Positions 23,481 through 33,326 of a DNA stretch of 64,000 nt are shown here, in pieces (position 1 is the first letter of the stretch; each line of letters opens with the position of its first letter). The notes beneath the pieces are model-generated. The model made no database searches. It was not told the origin of the DNA and saw only the letters and a list, made by a program, of their open reading frames with translations. The position numbers were made by a program, and so were the translations under genes. The stretch lies in contig CAMXCT020001626.1 of the NCBI GenBank assembly GCA_947184155.2, positions 77,456 to 141,455 on the forward strand, in the 5' to 3' direction. The stretch comes from Cladocopium goreaui (lineage: Eukaryota > Sar > Dinophyceae > Suessiales > Symbiodiniaceae).

Positions 23481-24031
23481 CTGGATTTTCACTCATTCTG
23501 ACCATGAAAATACCATGCCTACGTGTCTCACAGAGTCTCACAGAGTCTCAACAGACGCTGCAGAAGTTGTGTGATGAAGCTTTGTTTTTCTGTTTTTTGT
23601 ATTTCACTTTGATATGTTTTGATCCCAAGTCCCAAGACCTACCAAGACCTACCAAGACCTCCCAGGAACTCCCAGCTCCGGTTGAGGTTTCAACTTTGGT
23701 GTTCTCTGCCGAGCAGCTCATCGGCCTTCTCCGGGTGGGGGCAACTCAATAGCTATTCAGCTATTCCAAGTGCCATACCTTTGAGTCCCATTTTGAGTCT
23801 ATTTGAGTTAGGAATTCCATGGAATTCCTACACATTCACCAAAGAATTTCATTTCAGAATGGTTTAAGAGCATGGCATTACTGCAACTAATTCTTTGAAA
23901 CACATAGGATGTTTCATGTTTATCTTCCTGGATTGGCAAGACTCGGCAAAAACAATAAACTTCAGCGCCAGGTGAAAATCGAAGATGATGCAGATTTGGC
24001 ACCACCTGCCTGTGATTTCCTGTGTACTTAG

Positions 24032-24133
24032 GGAGCAAACTGAGAGTCGATGGCAGGCACTGGCCCGGACAGTGCTGGAAGACACAGTCCGCTTCTTCTG
24101 GGACTTGGACCAATGTGCCAAGTGCGAAGCTCA
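24032..24133 (+). CDS. Unrecognised exon-like block
   Basis: After TTAG|G the frame reads EQTESRWQALARTVLED, then TVRFFWDLDQCAKCEAQS: a helical segment with a Cys pair. Another short block of the same kind (PVEVSTLVFSAEQLIGLL) lies at about 23680-23740. Both could be late exons of the gene with the FHA domain. Function unknown. Confidence 0.33.
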
Positions 24134-24149
24134 ATCTCTGATCGTCTCT

Positions 24150-25650
24150 AATCATGTCATGTCATGGAATATCATAGAATCACATGAGCTCGCATAGAAA
24201 TCACAACATACATGTGCTGTGATTATAGTGTGGTCTTGAAGACGCAATTCTTGTGATGTTCAAAACGGATCAAAAAGGATCAAAAAGGATCAAAAAGGCA
24301 CACTGCATTCTTTTGGCACATCAATTGAACTACTCAAGACATGAGACATCATGAGAGAATTTTAGCAGATGCCATCAGCGAATGTACATGGATGACGGGT
24401 CACGTGTCGTATTAGTTGTATCGTCTTGTGCTCCATCTAGGTGGCGTAGAGTGTCCACATGGGAGCTCTTTGAAGAGGTTAACGACTGATGCCAGGGAAC
24501 CACCCTACGGAACAGCGGGGCTACAGAACAGCTAAGCCGTGCTACGTGGTCTCTTCAGAGAATCATTTGAAGTGGACCTGTTGTACATTATGATCAGATG
24601 ATCAGTCTCACTTGCTTGCAGAATGCGAGCTTAGTGACAAGCACGTCCTTTGAAGCGCAAAGAGTTCCCATGTGACGTCAGTTGAGATGGTAACAGGCAA
24701 TAGCTGGGTGAAGATGAGTCAGCACATGGGCTGGTCCTCTTGACCGGTCAGGTAGCATCGGTGCTCAAAGCTACACAAGCACTGACATACTACCAGGCCA
24801 TTGCATTGAGCATTTTCTTTTTCTCCAAAAGTGCGAGGAGTATTGGCAGTATTGGCAAGTACTTGGCTGCCTCTCTGGTGTATGATTTTCACAGGTGGCA
24901 TTGTAAGAATTGTTCTCACTTAGATTTATATAATCAATTATAAATTATTAATATTTATTCCACTTGCGACACTTGCCTTTCAAGATCTTTCAAGTACCTT
25001 TCAACTTTCTACCTATCTTTTCGAAGAACAATGCCATGATCCTCCTCATCCTCCTGCCCGACAGTAGGGCGCACTTGGACCTACTCCAACGCCCAGCTTC
25101 AAATTCAGATGTTCAATTCTTGCCAGATGGCTGCCAGATGCATGTCTGTGTCAAATACAATATGAATATGTCTGAAAATGGTATATACCCCCAAATGATC
25201 AAATGGCAGTTTCAATGTATAGAACGCATATAGTTTTTTTTTTTGGTACCACATTCTCAGACAAACCCATACGCATCCCTTACGTAATAATGCACATATA
25301 ATATATATATATATAACATAATTTGGTATACACACGAGATCAATGTCGGATATACTTCGGATATATGTTGGCAATGTGTTAGAATGATTTGTGTGTCAAA
25401 TGCACTACAGATATGAATCAAAGATGGATTGTGTTGAGCATACATCGGATGTATGACAGATGCTTGGTATGTGTCAGACGTGCATGGCAGATTCACATCA
25501 CAGACGCCTTCGATATGTGTACGTTCCTACGATATTCGGGGATAAACATGAAACTCCTCCTTTGTTCCCTGTAGCGTTTCGGCTTTAGGGATCGTATGTG
25601 GGGCCACACCACTGAGTGTGGTTGCTCCGTGTGTACTTCCCTTGGTCGAA
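24150..25650. other. No gene recognised; AT-rich tracts
   Basis: Contains a triple GGATCAAAAA repeat near 24265-24300, AT-rich stretches near 24930-24960 and an (AT)n run at about 25298-25316. No exon-like block is seen. The last 90 bases, before 25652, may be the left flank or 5' end of the retroelement that follows. Confidence 0.45.
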
Positions 25651-25909
25651 GTTTCCAGGATTTATCCCACTTGCGGGTGGGCACGCGCGGGTGCTAGAGG
25701 GTGAGCTTCGTGACACCGTCGCCTTCTCCCGACAGGGGAGGCCAGTAGCTCCCAGTGTTCTGGCGGGTGGCTTGCCTCACCCTGCGCTGGGGCCACAAGT
25801 TCCACCTCAGGGGAGGGCCCTCCCTTGACCTCCCAGGAACCCAAGGCAAAGGAAAAGGCTGAGAGCGAGCAAGTCAAAGCCAGCCGAGCCGCCTTGAGGA
25901 AGTAAGGCT

Positions 25910-26209
25910 GTGGTGCCCAAGGTTGAGCCTGTGGATAGCCCTGACAACCTTGTGGACGCGCCAGGTGAAGAGACGCCAAAGCAGCCTGTGAAAAGATCAA
26001 AAAAGAAGAGAAGGAGCCCATCCAGCCATCACAAAGCATCCAAGCCTTCAAAGCCCGACAAAGACAAGAGAAGGAGCCGTTCCAGGTCGCGTAGAAGAGG
26101 TGACCGAGGTAGAGTGGCACAATCGCATTCACCGAGATCAAGGTCATGGAGGAGAAGAAGATCTAGGGGAGATAGGAAGTCTCCCAGTCTAGAAGAAGGC
26201 CCGAGGTGA
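25910..26209 (+). CDS. Lys/Arg/Ser-rich frame of the retroelement (gag-like?), left copy
   Basis: The frame starts near PKVEPVDSPDNLVD and becomes a dense basic tract: KRSKKKRRSPSSHHK, then many RS and SR dipeptides to the stop. RS-like tracts suit RNA binding, and the position before the enzymatic modules fits a gag or linker region, but no zinc knuckle is present. The identical frame occurs at 27537-27836. It has stops directly upstream and downstream in an element with many breaks, so it is probably a fragment of a longer ORF. Confidence 0.45.
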   Translation: MVPKVEPVDSPDNLVDAPGEETPKQPVKRSKKKRRSPSSHHKASKPSKPDKDKRRSRSRSRRRGDRGRVAQSHSPRSRSWRRRRSRGDRKSPSLEEGPR

Positions 26210-26559
26210 GGCTCCTCCCGAACCTAGCTTGCTGCCAAGGAGGCCTAGGTCACCGCCCTTTCCTCCGGGGCCCAGAAGTCCGCTAGCCACCCAGGATATC
26301 GTGGAGGTCAGGACCAAGGGTGGCGTGGTCCACTTCCTTATTCCTCTCACCCGAGCTGGAGTGAATCAACAAACAAAGGTCAGGTGAAGAGGGCGAAGCA
26401 AGAGTACTTCTCGAGGAGGTATCGGTGAAAAGGAAAGGGAGGCATGCCTTCCAAGGCGAAGGTGCGAATGAGGAGGCCGGCAGCTCAAATGGCAGCACCT
26501 TGAGAGAGACCTGCAGCGCGTAAGGAGCAGGGCGATGATCACGGTGGCTCGTAGGGCGT

Positions 26560-27265
26560 AGGGTCGTTGAAAGTTTCTTCCCTGACGCCGTCTTTGGTGA
26601 GGATGTCGAGTTCATTGATGAGGAGATGGTCAGGAGATGGTCTTTGCGGTTGCTGGACGTGACTACCGTAGCTGTCTTTTTCAGCATGTCCCTAGAGTCT
26701 CACTTTGTCGGTTTTTTCGGTTGGGCACAGGTTCACGGTCTAGTTGAAAATGTGGCATCTATGGACTATAATATGAGCCAGGCCTATGGTGAGAGGCCGT
26801 GGCTTATTGACTCCCTTGGAGCCAGCTTGAGTCGATGGCTGCGCTTGTACTGGGTTACATGAGCAGTTGTGGTGTTGACATCCGATGCGGGAGCACAGGA
26901 CAACTTCCAGTGAAAGGAGACGTGAATCTCCCAGCTTCCCTGGAAGCCAAAAACTATGTGGAACCTGGATGGGAGGCCGCGCAGGCAGGACTCCCAACTT
27001 TCACAACATCGAGACCGAGCACAACACCTCACCGGCGGCCTGCAGGATTTAAGCAATGCCAGCCCTACGAATTGGACCGTTGGAAAAAGGATCTTCATCG
27101 CTACCCGCCTTACCAATACCGTGATGAAAATTGCTTGCGCTCTACCAAGAAAAACTTTAGGCCTCCCAGTGTAGCAGAACGAGAAGCCATCTTGGGTGTC
27201 GTCAACAGATTGTGCCCGGGCCAATTTCCTACGCTGCAAGGTTTGCAGTTGCGACCACCTGTCAT
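26560..27265 (+). pseudogene. Cytosine-5 DNA methyltransferase-like segment of the retroelement, left copy
   Basis: One frame reads FFPDAVFGEDVEFIDEEMVR and then GWAQVHGLVENVASMD, the ENV-containing region, followed by LGASLSRWLRLYWV, which fits the RxRxYW region. A shifted frame then gives NYVEPGWEAAQAGLPTF, TTSRP, YPPYQYRDENCLR and PSVAEREAILG, like the C-terminal target-recognition part. Between the FPDAV part and the ENV part the Pro-Cys catalytic loop expected of a C5 methyltransferase is missing, so the segment cannot be catalytic. Stops and shifts occur at about 26860 and in the poly-T tracts. The overall order agrees with a DNMT, but the match is by memory of motifs only. Confidence 0.6.
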
Positions 27266-27536
27266 GGAGTACCACTTTCCAGGATTTATCCCACTTGCGG
27301 GTGGGCACGCGCGGGTGCTAGAGGGTGAGCTTCGTGACACCGTCGCCTTCTGCGCCCGACAGGGGAGGCCAGTAGCTCCCAGTGTTCTGGCGGGTGGCTT
27401 GCCTCACCCTGCGCTGGGGCCACAAGTTCCACCTCAGGGGAGGGCCCTCCCTTGACCTCCCAGGAACCCAAGGCAAAGGAAAAGGCTGAGAGCGAGCAAG
27501 TCAAAGCCAGCCGAGCCGCCTTGAGGAAGTAAGGCT

Positions 27537-27836
27537 GTGGTGCCCAAGGTTGAGCCTGTGGATAGCCCTGACAACCTTGTGGACGCGCCAGGTGAAGAGA
27601 CGCCAAAGCAGCCTGTGAAAAGATCAAAAAAGAAGAGAAGGAGCCCATCCAGCCATCACAAAGCATCCAAGCCTTCAAAGCCCGACAAAGACAAGAGAAG
27701 GAGCCGTTCCAGGTCGCGTAGAAGAGGTGACCGAGGTAGAGTGGCACAATCGCATTCACCGAGATCAAGGTCATGGAGGAGAAGAAGATCTAGGGGAGAT
27801 AGGAAGTCTCCCAGTCTAGAAGAAGGCCCGAGGTGA
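27537..27836 (+). CDS. Lys/Arg/Ser-rich frame of the retroelement, right copy
   Basis: Same 99-codon basic frame as at 25910-26209, with no amino-acid difference that I can see. Confidence 0.45.
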   Translation: MVPKVEPVDSPDNLVDAPGEETPKQPVKRSKKKRRSPSSHHKASKPSKPDKDKRRSRSRSRRRGDRGRVAQSHSPRSRSWRRRRSRGDRKSPSLEEGPR

Positions 27837-28186
27837 GGCTCCTCCCGAACCTAGCTTGCTGCCAAGGAGGCCTAGGTCACCGCCCTTTCCTCCGGGGCCC
27901 AGAAGTCCGCTAGCCACCCAGGATATCGTGGAGGTCAGGACCAAGGGTGGCGTGGTCCACTTCCTTATTCCTCTCACCCGAGCTGGAGTGAATCAACAAA
28001 CAAAGGTCAGGTGAAGAGGGCGAAGCAAGAGTACTTCTCGAGGAGGTATCGGTGAAAAGGAAAGGGAGGCATGCCTTCCAAGGCGAAGGTGCGAATGAGG
28101 AGGCCGGCAGCTCAAATGGCAGCACCTTGAGAGAGACCTGCAGCGCGTAAGGAGCAGGGCGATGATCACGGTGGCTCGTAGGGCGT

Positions 28187-28890
28187 AGGGTCGTTGAAAG
28201 TTTCTTCCCTGACGCCGTCTTTGGTGAGGATGTCGAGTTCATTGATGAGGAGATGGTCAGGAGATGGTCTTTGCGGTTGCTGGACGTGACTGCCGTAGCT
28301 GTCTTTTTTCAGCATGTCCCTAGAGTCTCACTTTGTCGGCTTTTTTTCGGTTGGGCACAGGTTCACGGTCTAGTTGAAAATGTGGCATCTATGGACTATA
28401 ATATGAGCCAGGCCTATGGTGAGAGGCCGTGGCTTATTGACTCCCTTGGAGCCAGCTTGAGTCGATGGCTGCGCTTGTACTGGGTTACATGAGCAGTTGT
28501 GGTGTTGACATCCGATGCGGGAGTACAGGACAACTTCCAGTGAAAGGAGACGTGAATCTCCCAGCTTCCCTGGAAGCCAAAAACTATGTGGAACCTGGAT
28601 GGGGGGCCCCGCAGGCAGGACTCCCAACTTTCACAACATCGAGACCGAGCACAACACCTCACCGGCGGCCTGCAGGATTTAAGCAATGCCAGCCCCACGA
28701 ATTGGACCGTTGGAAAAAGGATCTTCATCGCTACCCGCCTTACCAATACCGTGATGAAAATTGCTTGCGCTCTACCAAGAAAGACTTTAGGCCTCCCAGT
28801 GTAGCAGAACGAGAAGCCATCTTGGGTTTCGTCAAAGGATTGTGCCCGGGCCAATTTCCTACGCTGCAAGGTTTGCAGTTGCGACCACCT
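28187..28890 (+). pseudogene. Cytosine-5 DNA methyltransferase-like segment, right copy
   Basis: As in the left copy. Here the open frame reads VFFQHVPRVSLCRLFFGWAQ before the ENVASMD stretch because of the longer T runs, which resembles the helix normally found after the catalytic loop. The Pro-Cys loop is again absent, so the loss predates the duplication. The C-terminal part ends EREAILGFVKGLCPGQ and merges with the sequence leading to the RNase H frame. Confidence 0.6.
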
Positions 28891-28924
28891 GTCATGGAGT
28901 ACCACCACTGTTGGCTGCAGCGCA

Positions 28925-29386
28925 GTGCTGGTGCGAAAGTTGTTTGGCCTGGTTTCGCTTAAGGGTGAAGGTTTATTGCTTCAACATCATACGGATGTGC
29001 CAGTCCACTACCGTCGTCTTCGGATGAGTTTGCCCGTGCGCCTTTGGCGCTGGAGGACCGTAAGCGGTTGGCAATGGCAGGATTCGTCTGAGCACATCAA
29101 CGTGCTCGAGCTGCGTGCAGCTCTCACCACCGCCAAGTGCAGGGTGGAACGGTTGAAGCAGATAGACCTTAGGTGCCTGCATCTAGTGGACTCCCTTGTG
29201 GTCCTCCATGCCTTCAGTCGGGGGCGGTCTTCCTCAAGAAAGATGAGACGCACACTTATGCGTTTGAATGCCTACCTCCTTGCTTCTGGCCTCAGGCCCT
29301 TGCAGGCATATGTTGATGCAGGGCAGAACCCTGCAGATAAGCCCTCGAGGCGCGGGGTCCGTAAGAGATGGCTAAAAAAGACTTGA
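28925..29386 (+). CDS. RNase H-like domain of the retroelement
   Basis: A 153-codon open frame with HINVLELRAALT (the acidic residue after an ELRA-type strand), LHLVDSLVVLHAFSRGRSSS and YVDAGQNPADKPSRRG near the end. The combination of an ELRA strand, an S-x-V-V-L-x-A-F segment and the NPAD-x-PSRR motif is typical of the RNase H part of DIRS-like and related elements, which removes the RNA strand during reverse transcription. Frame intact for the domain; the start codon is not meaningful. The expected upstream reverse transcriptase is missing. Confidence 0.75.
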   Translation: MLVRKLFGLVSLKGEGLLLQHHTDVPVHYRRLRMSLPVRLWRWRTVSGWQWQDSSEHINVLELRAALTTAKCRVERLKQIDLRCLHLVDSLVVLHAFSRGRSSSRKMRRTLMRLNAYLLASGLRPLQAYVDAGQNPADKPSRRGVRKRWLKKT

Positions 29387-29482
29387 GGTTCACAACAGGC
29401 CAGGGCAAGGAAGGTAGAAGAGCGTTGAGGAAGAGACTGGGCACCTTGAAATCCCTGACGGTCCAGCCTAAGACGGGATGCT

Positions 29483-30100
29483 ATGGATGGACTTGTTAGC
29501 GACTATCTGGAGTTCCTTTGGGCTGAAGGAGAAGGCAGAGCCTTGACTAGCAACTTCCTTGCTGCATTGCAAGATCGGGACCCTAAGTTTAAGGGGCAAT
29601 TGCCGCTCTCATGGCGATTAGTGCCGACTTGGACATCCTGGCAATTTCATATGACTTGAGCTTCTGAGCCAGCTGTGATCTCATTGGGATTCACAAAGTC
29701 AGGTAAACGGCAAGGGGCCGCTGAGAGCATTACCATTTCCGAACTGACAGTTTTACAGCTACCCTGGAGGTGGAAGCAGAATGCTTCTACCCACGAGTTT
29801 TTGACTGAGAAACCGCCTGTTTGGAGAGATGCTTTTGTTCGTTGTCTAAAGGCCCTTGAACTGGAGACATGGGGCTTCCGCCCTTATTCTTAAAGGCGTG
29901 GAGGAGCCACATCTTTATTTGTCAAAGTCGGATCTTTAGATTGTGTCCTTATTTTGGGTCGTTGGACTGCAGTTAAGACTGCAAAGATTTACTTGAACTC
30001 TGGCCTAGCCATGTTGGCAAATATTCAGATAGCACCCCGTCTTTTGCGTCCGTTTTCACCGTCTCTTTTATCATCATGTCTCCTCTGTCAAAACGCTTGA
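29483..30100 (+). pseudogene. Tyrosine recombinase-like domain, frameshifted
   Basis: Three frames must be combined. 29483-29659 gives the N-terminal helical part (VSDYLEFLWAEGEGRALTS). 29675-29893 gives ISLGFTKSGKRQG and ends WGFRPYSL. With one base dropped at an A run near 29892, the frame continues RRGGATSLFVKVGSLD, GRWTAVKTAKIYLNSGLAML. The RRGGAT arginine and the Tyr of KIYLN match the C-terminal catalytic region of tyrosine recombinases. Part of the core between the first and second block seems deleted. A Lys-rich tail frame (GGRGKKGKQAKKASKSVRKT) follows at about 30100-30200. Clearly inactive in this copy. Confidence 0.68.
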
Positions 30101-30424
30101 GCTCGCTCAGTCGAGCAGGACAGGGGGGACGTGGAAAGAAGGGAAAACAGGCCAAGAAGGCTTCCAAATCAGTCAGGAAGACATGCAAAAAGGTAATACC
30201 CGGGGGTAGTCAGGTCTTTCCTTTTTTGTCCGTCCGTTTTCGTCCTACGTGCTTGGGGCCTGGTCTTCCCCGGTTTTGAGGGGGTCCAGGAAGCACTTTT
30301 AGGGGAGTATTCTAAGTTCCGGTTTGGCGTGAGCATGTAGTATTGGGGCCCCCAGAAATTGATAGGGTTGTTCGTTATTTTCGTAATTGTTTTAATTGAC
30401 AAAATTGGTCTGCACAGCGGAAGA

Positions 30425-30640
30425 AAAGAGGTGTGTGAATGTTTATATATATATATATACATACAGTCTGCGGGTAAATGTCCTATAAATGTATTATCTA
30501 GATATATGCAGGTATTTATGTATGTAAATATATATATATACATACATACATGCATACATACATACATACATACATACATACATACATACACACATATATA
30601 TATTTATATATATATATATATGTTGTCATATGTCTACATG
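30425..30640. repeat. Microsatellite (TA)n and (ATAC)n
   Basis: Alternating TA runs surround a run of about 12 ATAC units (30540-30590). Open frames across it are repeat artefacts. Confidence 0.92.
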
Positions 30641-32300
30641 TTTAGACAGATGTACGTATTACGTGGAGATTTTGCATGGATCTCTTCCAAGTGACACAGG
30701 TTGTCATTTTTGCGTGTTTTCATGACAGTCACTTGAGCGCCAGGGCGGTCACGAGCGCCACGTGATGCCAGACCCAAATAAAGTGCCAGAGGATCCTGAG
30801 GCCCTTTCTGATTGGTCATGATTTGTGATGGTCGGTGCCTTTTGTCTCACTTTGCACTCTATCTGACGTGTGTCTGACCAAACTTCTGACCTGCTCAGGG
30901 TTGGAAGGAGAATGTTGACTATCGCCTGAATATGATGCGACCCAACCGCTTGAAAGGCTAGTGAAATTCAAACGATCTGTTGGTCGTTCCACTCTGTTCC
31001 GATCTGTTCATTCGCGACGTACTGACTATATTGACTCTCTGGAGATTCGCACTTGCGAAGCTGTGGGTTGCACCTGTGTTTTTGTGGGCCGTAAGTCAGC
31101 TCATCTCTCCCTTCAAAAGGCAAAAAAAAATTGACAGAAGCTTAAGAGCAACATCATTTTTCAATTTGGTACTCTCTGAAGATCTCTGAAGATCAGCACA
31201 TCTGTAATTTCCCCATTCTGATTCAGAGCAAGTTGAACGTGTGTCCTTGGCCAGCTGCCTATGGCCGTGGACCGGGCTGGATCGTCACCAAGACTGGACA
31301 GGGCCACGGCTGGGATGACGTTGGAACAGGCGCGAAGACACGCCAAACACAGATCCAGGTTTGAGAGCCGACTTCAAGTGGGAATGGAAACCCAAAAATA
31401 TAAAGACACCCAAAAGATTTTCAAAAAAGTTATTCAAAAGATTTCAAGACAATCTAAAGCATTAGGAAGATGCTTCTGGCCTACCAGGCAGAGTGGTGGA
31501 TTCCCCACTGCACCGCAAGACAGTGGACCCCTTCGATGATACGTGCTGAACCCAGCCACTCCTCAGTGCTCATTAGAGTCCGATTGGTCACAATCTCAAC
31601 CATCTCACATCTGGATACAATCTCAACCGACCCGGAGGCCACATTTTTCAACCCAGAGTGGAAAGAAATTTGCAACAAGCTTAGTGTGGTAGCAGTACCC
31701 AGTACACAGCAATCAGCCATGGGCGACATACTGGCTTTGCTGCTTCCTTTTTATCAGGTTTCCAAGACCAAGTGGAACCCTCGTAAGAGTGGCTCCCAGT
31801 AGACTCAGTAGACTGCAGATGGATACTCCATCAGCCAACGAAAAAGGAGACACTGAGAACTTGGGCAGTGCCAGCGTTAAGCTATGGCAAAATTGCCAAA
31901 ATATTTGGTGAACATGCCATTCACTGTAGTTTGCCTTTCACCCAATTTTCAGCGGCGATCCACCTAAGAGGGGTTTCTCCCAAATAGCCACGATGGCTCA
32001 AAGATTCACTGCAGGGTCACATGTCACAAGCCAACGGTCATGACAACAACACGTAAGCTTACGCATGCCTTACGCATCCCTTCCATGCTTCACTTTTGTT
32101 AAAAAAAGGGGCCGTTACATTATATATTTGGTTTTCTTGGCACAACCATTAACAACCCTTCCTCAGAGCAAGCAATCATGATTTCAAGCCCCCAGCTTGG
32201 CACCTAGCTTTGTGAGTTATAGTTTACATATTTACCTACCATTTGCCGGGTGGTTGAGACCACGCCATGGCATTTGGGTGAGAGCAAATGCTGAAATGCC
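30640..32300 (+). other. Mostly non-coding, with a few exon-like blocks
   Basis: Three blocks have protein-like composition but no recognised family: about 31010-31095 (TDYIDSLEIRTCEAVGCTCV), about 31230-31355 (YGRGPGWIVTKTGQGHGWDD, followed by CAG|GT) and about 31630-31755 (DPEATFFNPEWKEICNKLSV, then GDILALLLPFYQ before CAG|GT). The last looks the most like a true exon. They could be exons of a small gene, or early exons of the coiled-coil gene that follows. Confidence 0.3.
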
Positions 32301-32317
32301 AAAGGTGAGACGGATGG

Positions 32318-33213
32318 ATGCAACAGGTTCAACATGGAGAGCCATCACTTGCTGAGGACCTCCCTGAGACTCCGGCCTCTCCGGATTCTCCTCCTGAGTC
32401 TCCAGAGTTTGGAAAGGTTCATGTGATAGTGACACCGCCCAGCAATGTCCCTTCACTCCACACGCCAGAGTTTGGGCAGACTTCCAAAGTGGTTGAAGCT
32501 CCTGCAGGCTCACCCAAATTCGGCTTCACTGTCCCTGCATCGCCCAATTTCGGAGTGCAGAGCCCGGAGTCCCCCGCTTCACCTGCTTGGCCCACAGAGA
32601 CCAAGGAAACCAAGGCAGCTAGACCTCGGCCAGCAGCTACGCTCCAAGAACCTGAGGATGAACGGCAGGGGGCAGGGGAGCCTCATCCTTCAACACCTGA
32701 CTTTGGCAGCTTGAACAATGCTCCTCTCCTGGATGATGTTTGCAAACTGAGCAGTGCAGCTAGCAGCCCACATGGCTCCAGTCATGAGAACAGCCCGGAA
32801 AATGCTTCTGATAGATCCAAGAGGATCTCAGTTGATATGCTGTTGCCTTCACCTGCATCTCCAAATGGAGTAAGCAAAGAGTTTGCAAAGACTGGCGAAC
32901 GAGTGGACAAAGATTCGACGGGACACGACAGTTCGAAAGGGAGAAAGTTTGACTTTCCAGTAGCTGAAGCACAAAAGGCGAATTCTGAAAAGGATGGGAA
33001 CGACAGCCCAGAGGACGACGACGGTGAAAAAGAAGACTTGTTCCAAGAATGCATCTACATGCAGCGCGAATTGAAGAGGCGAGAGGAAATGCTCAACTGG
33101 TTCTATGAAGAGCTGGAGGCAACTTCAGCGGAGTCCCTTGGCTTTCACGGCAATTCCGAATTTCCCCAAGGCCCACCAAAAGCAAATTGGGGGGAAATTT
33201 CGCTACTTCGCAG
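32318..33213 (+). CDS. Large first visible exon of a coiled-coil gene, with [S/T]P-x-FG repeats
   Basis: The longest convincing exon of the window. The frame is open from before 32318 (ATG; an AG|G acceptor at 32327 is the alternative start) to about 33213, where CGCAG|GTATT offers a donor. The first 130 residues are rich in Pro, Ser and Glu with five spaced motifs: SPEFG, TPEFG, SPKFG, SPNFG and TPDFG. The middle is Ser/Asp/Glu-rich and disordered in character. The end turns helical (LFQECIYMQRELKRREEMLN). The next exon continues in phase as RLKELQESQSSRR. No enzyme motif. It fits a cytoskeletal or scaffold protein. The SP and TP sites suggest phosphorylation, but that is inference. Confidence 0.75.
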
Positions 33214-33326
33214 GTATTCTGGGTTGTCAACGCGTTTGGCCTGTGCTGTAGTGGGTAGCTGCTGGTTGGTTCCTGGTTCCTTAAACTATGTCGGATTGGT
33301 TGGCATCCGTGTGTTTTAACTTTCAG

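Larger units (their letters stand above)
25652..27275. repeat. 1.6-kb tandem segmental duplication, left copy
   Basis: Starts TTTCCAGGATTTATCCC and ends ATGGAGTACCAC. The same block follows directly at 27276. I count about ten differences between the copies: a 3-base insertion and two one-base poly-T changes in the right copy, plus a few substitutions. The duplication must therefore be recent compared with the decay of the element. It holds one copy of the basic frame and one of the methyltransferase segment. Confidence 0.95.
27276..28904. repeat. 1.6-kb tandem segmental duplication, right copy
   Basis: Second copy of the 25652 block. It runs on directly into the RNase H region, so this is the copy in the original position relative to the right half of the element. 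Its poly-T tracts are one base longer at two places, which changes which frame is open across the methyltransferase-like part. Confidence 0.95.
25652..30260 (+). mobile_element. Decayed retroelement with methyltransferase, RNase H and tyrosine recombinase modules
   Basis: From left to right: an Arg/Ser-rich basic frame, a cytosine-5 methyltransferase-like segment, both of these a second time, then an RNase H-like frame and a tyrosine-recombinase-like C-terminal region with a Lys-rich tail. RNase H plus tyrosine recombinase points to a DIRS-like element. Dinoflagellate retrotransposons that carry a DNA methyltransferase have been described. No reverse transcriptase is visible: I find no YxDD or VDD-type motif. 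Several frameshifts and stops break the frames, so the copy is not autonomous. Terminal repeats were not identified, so both ends are approximate. Confidence 0.78.
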
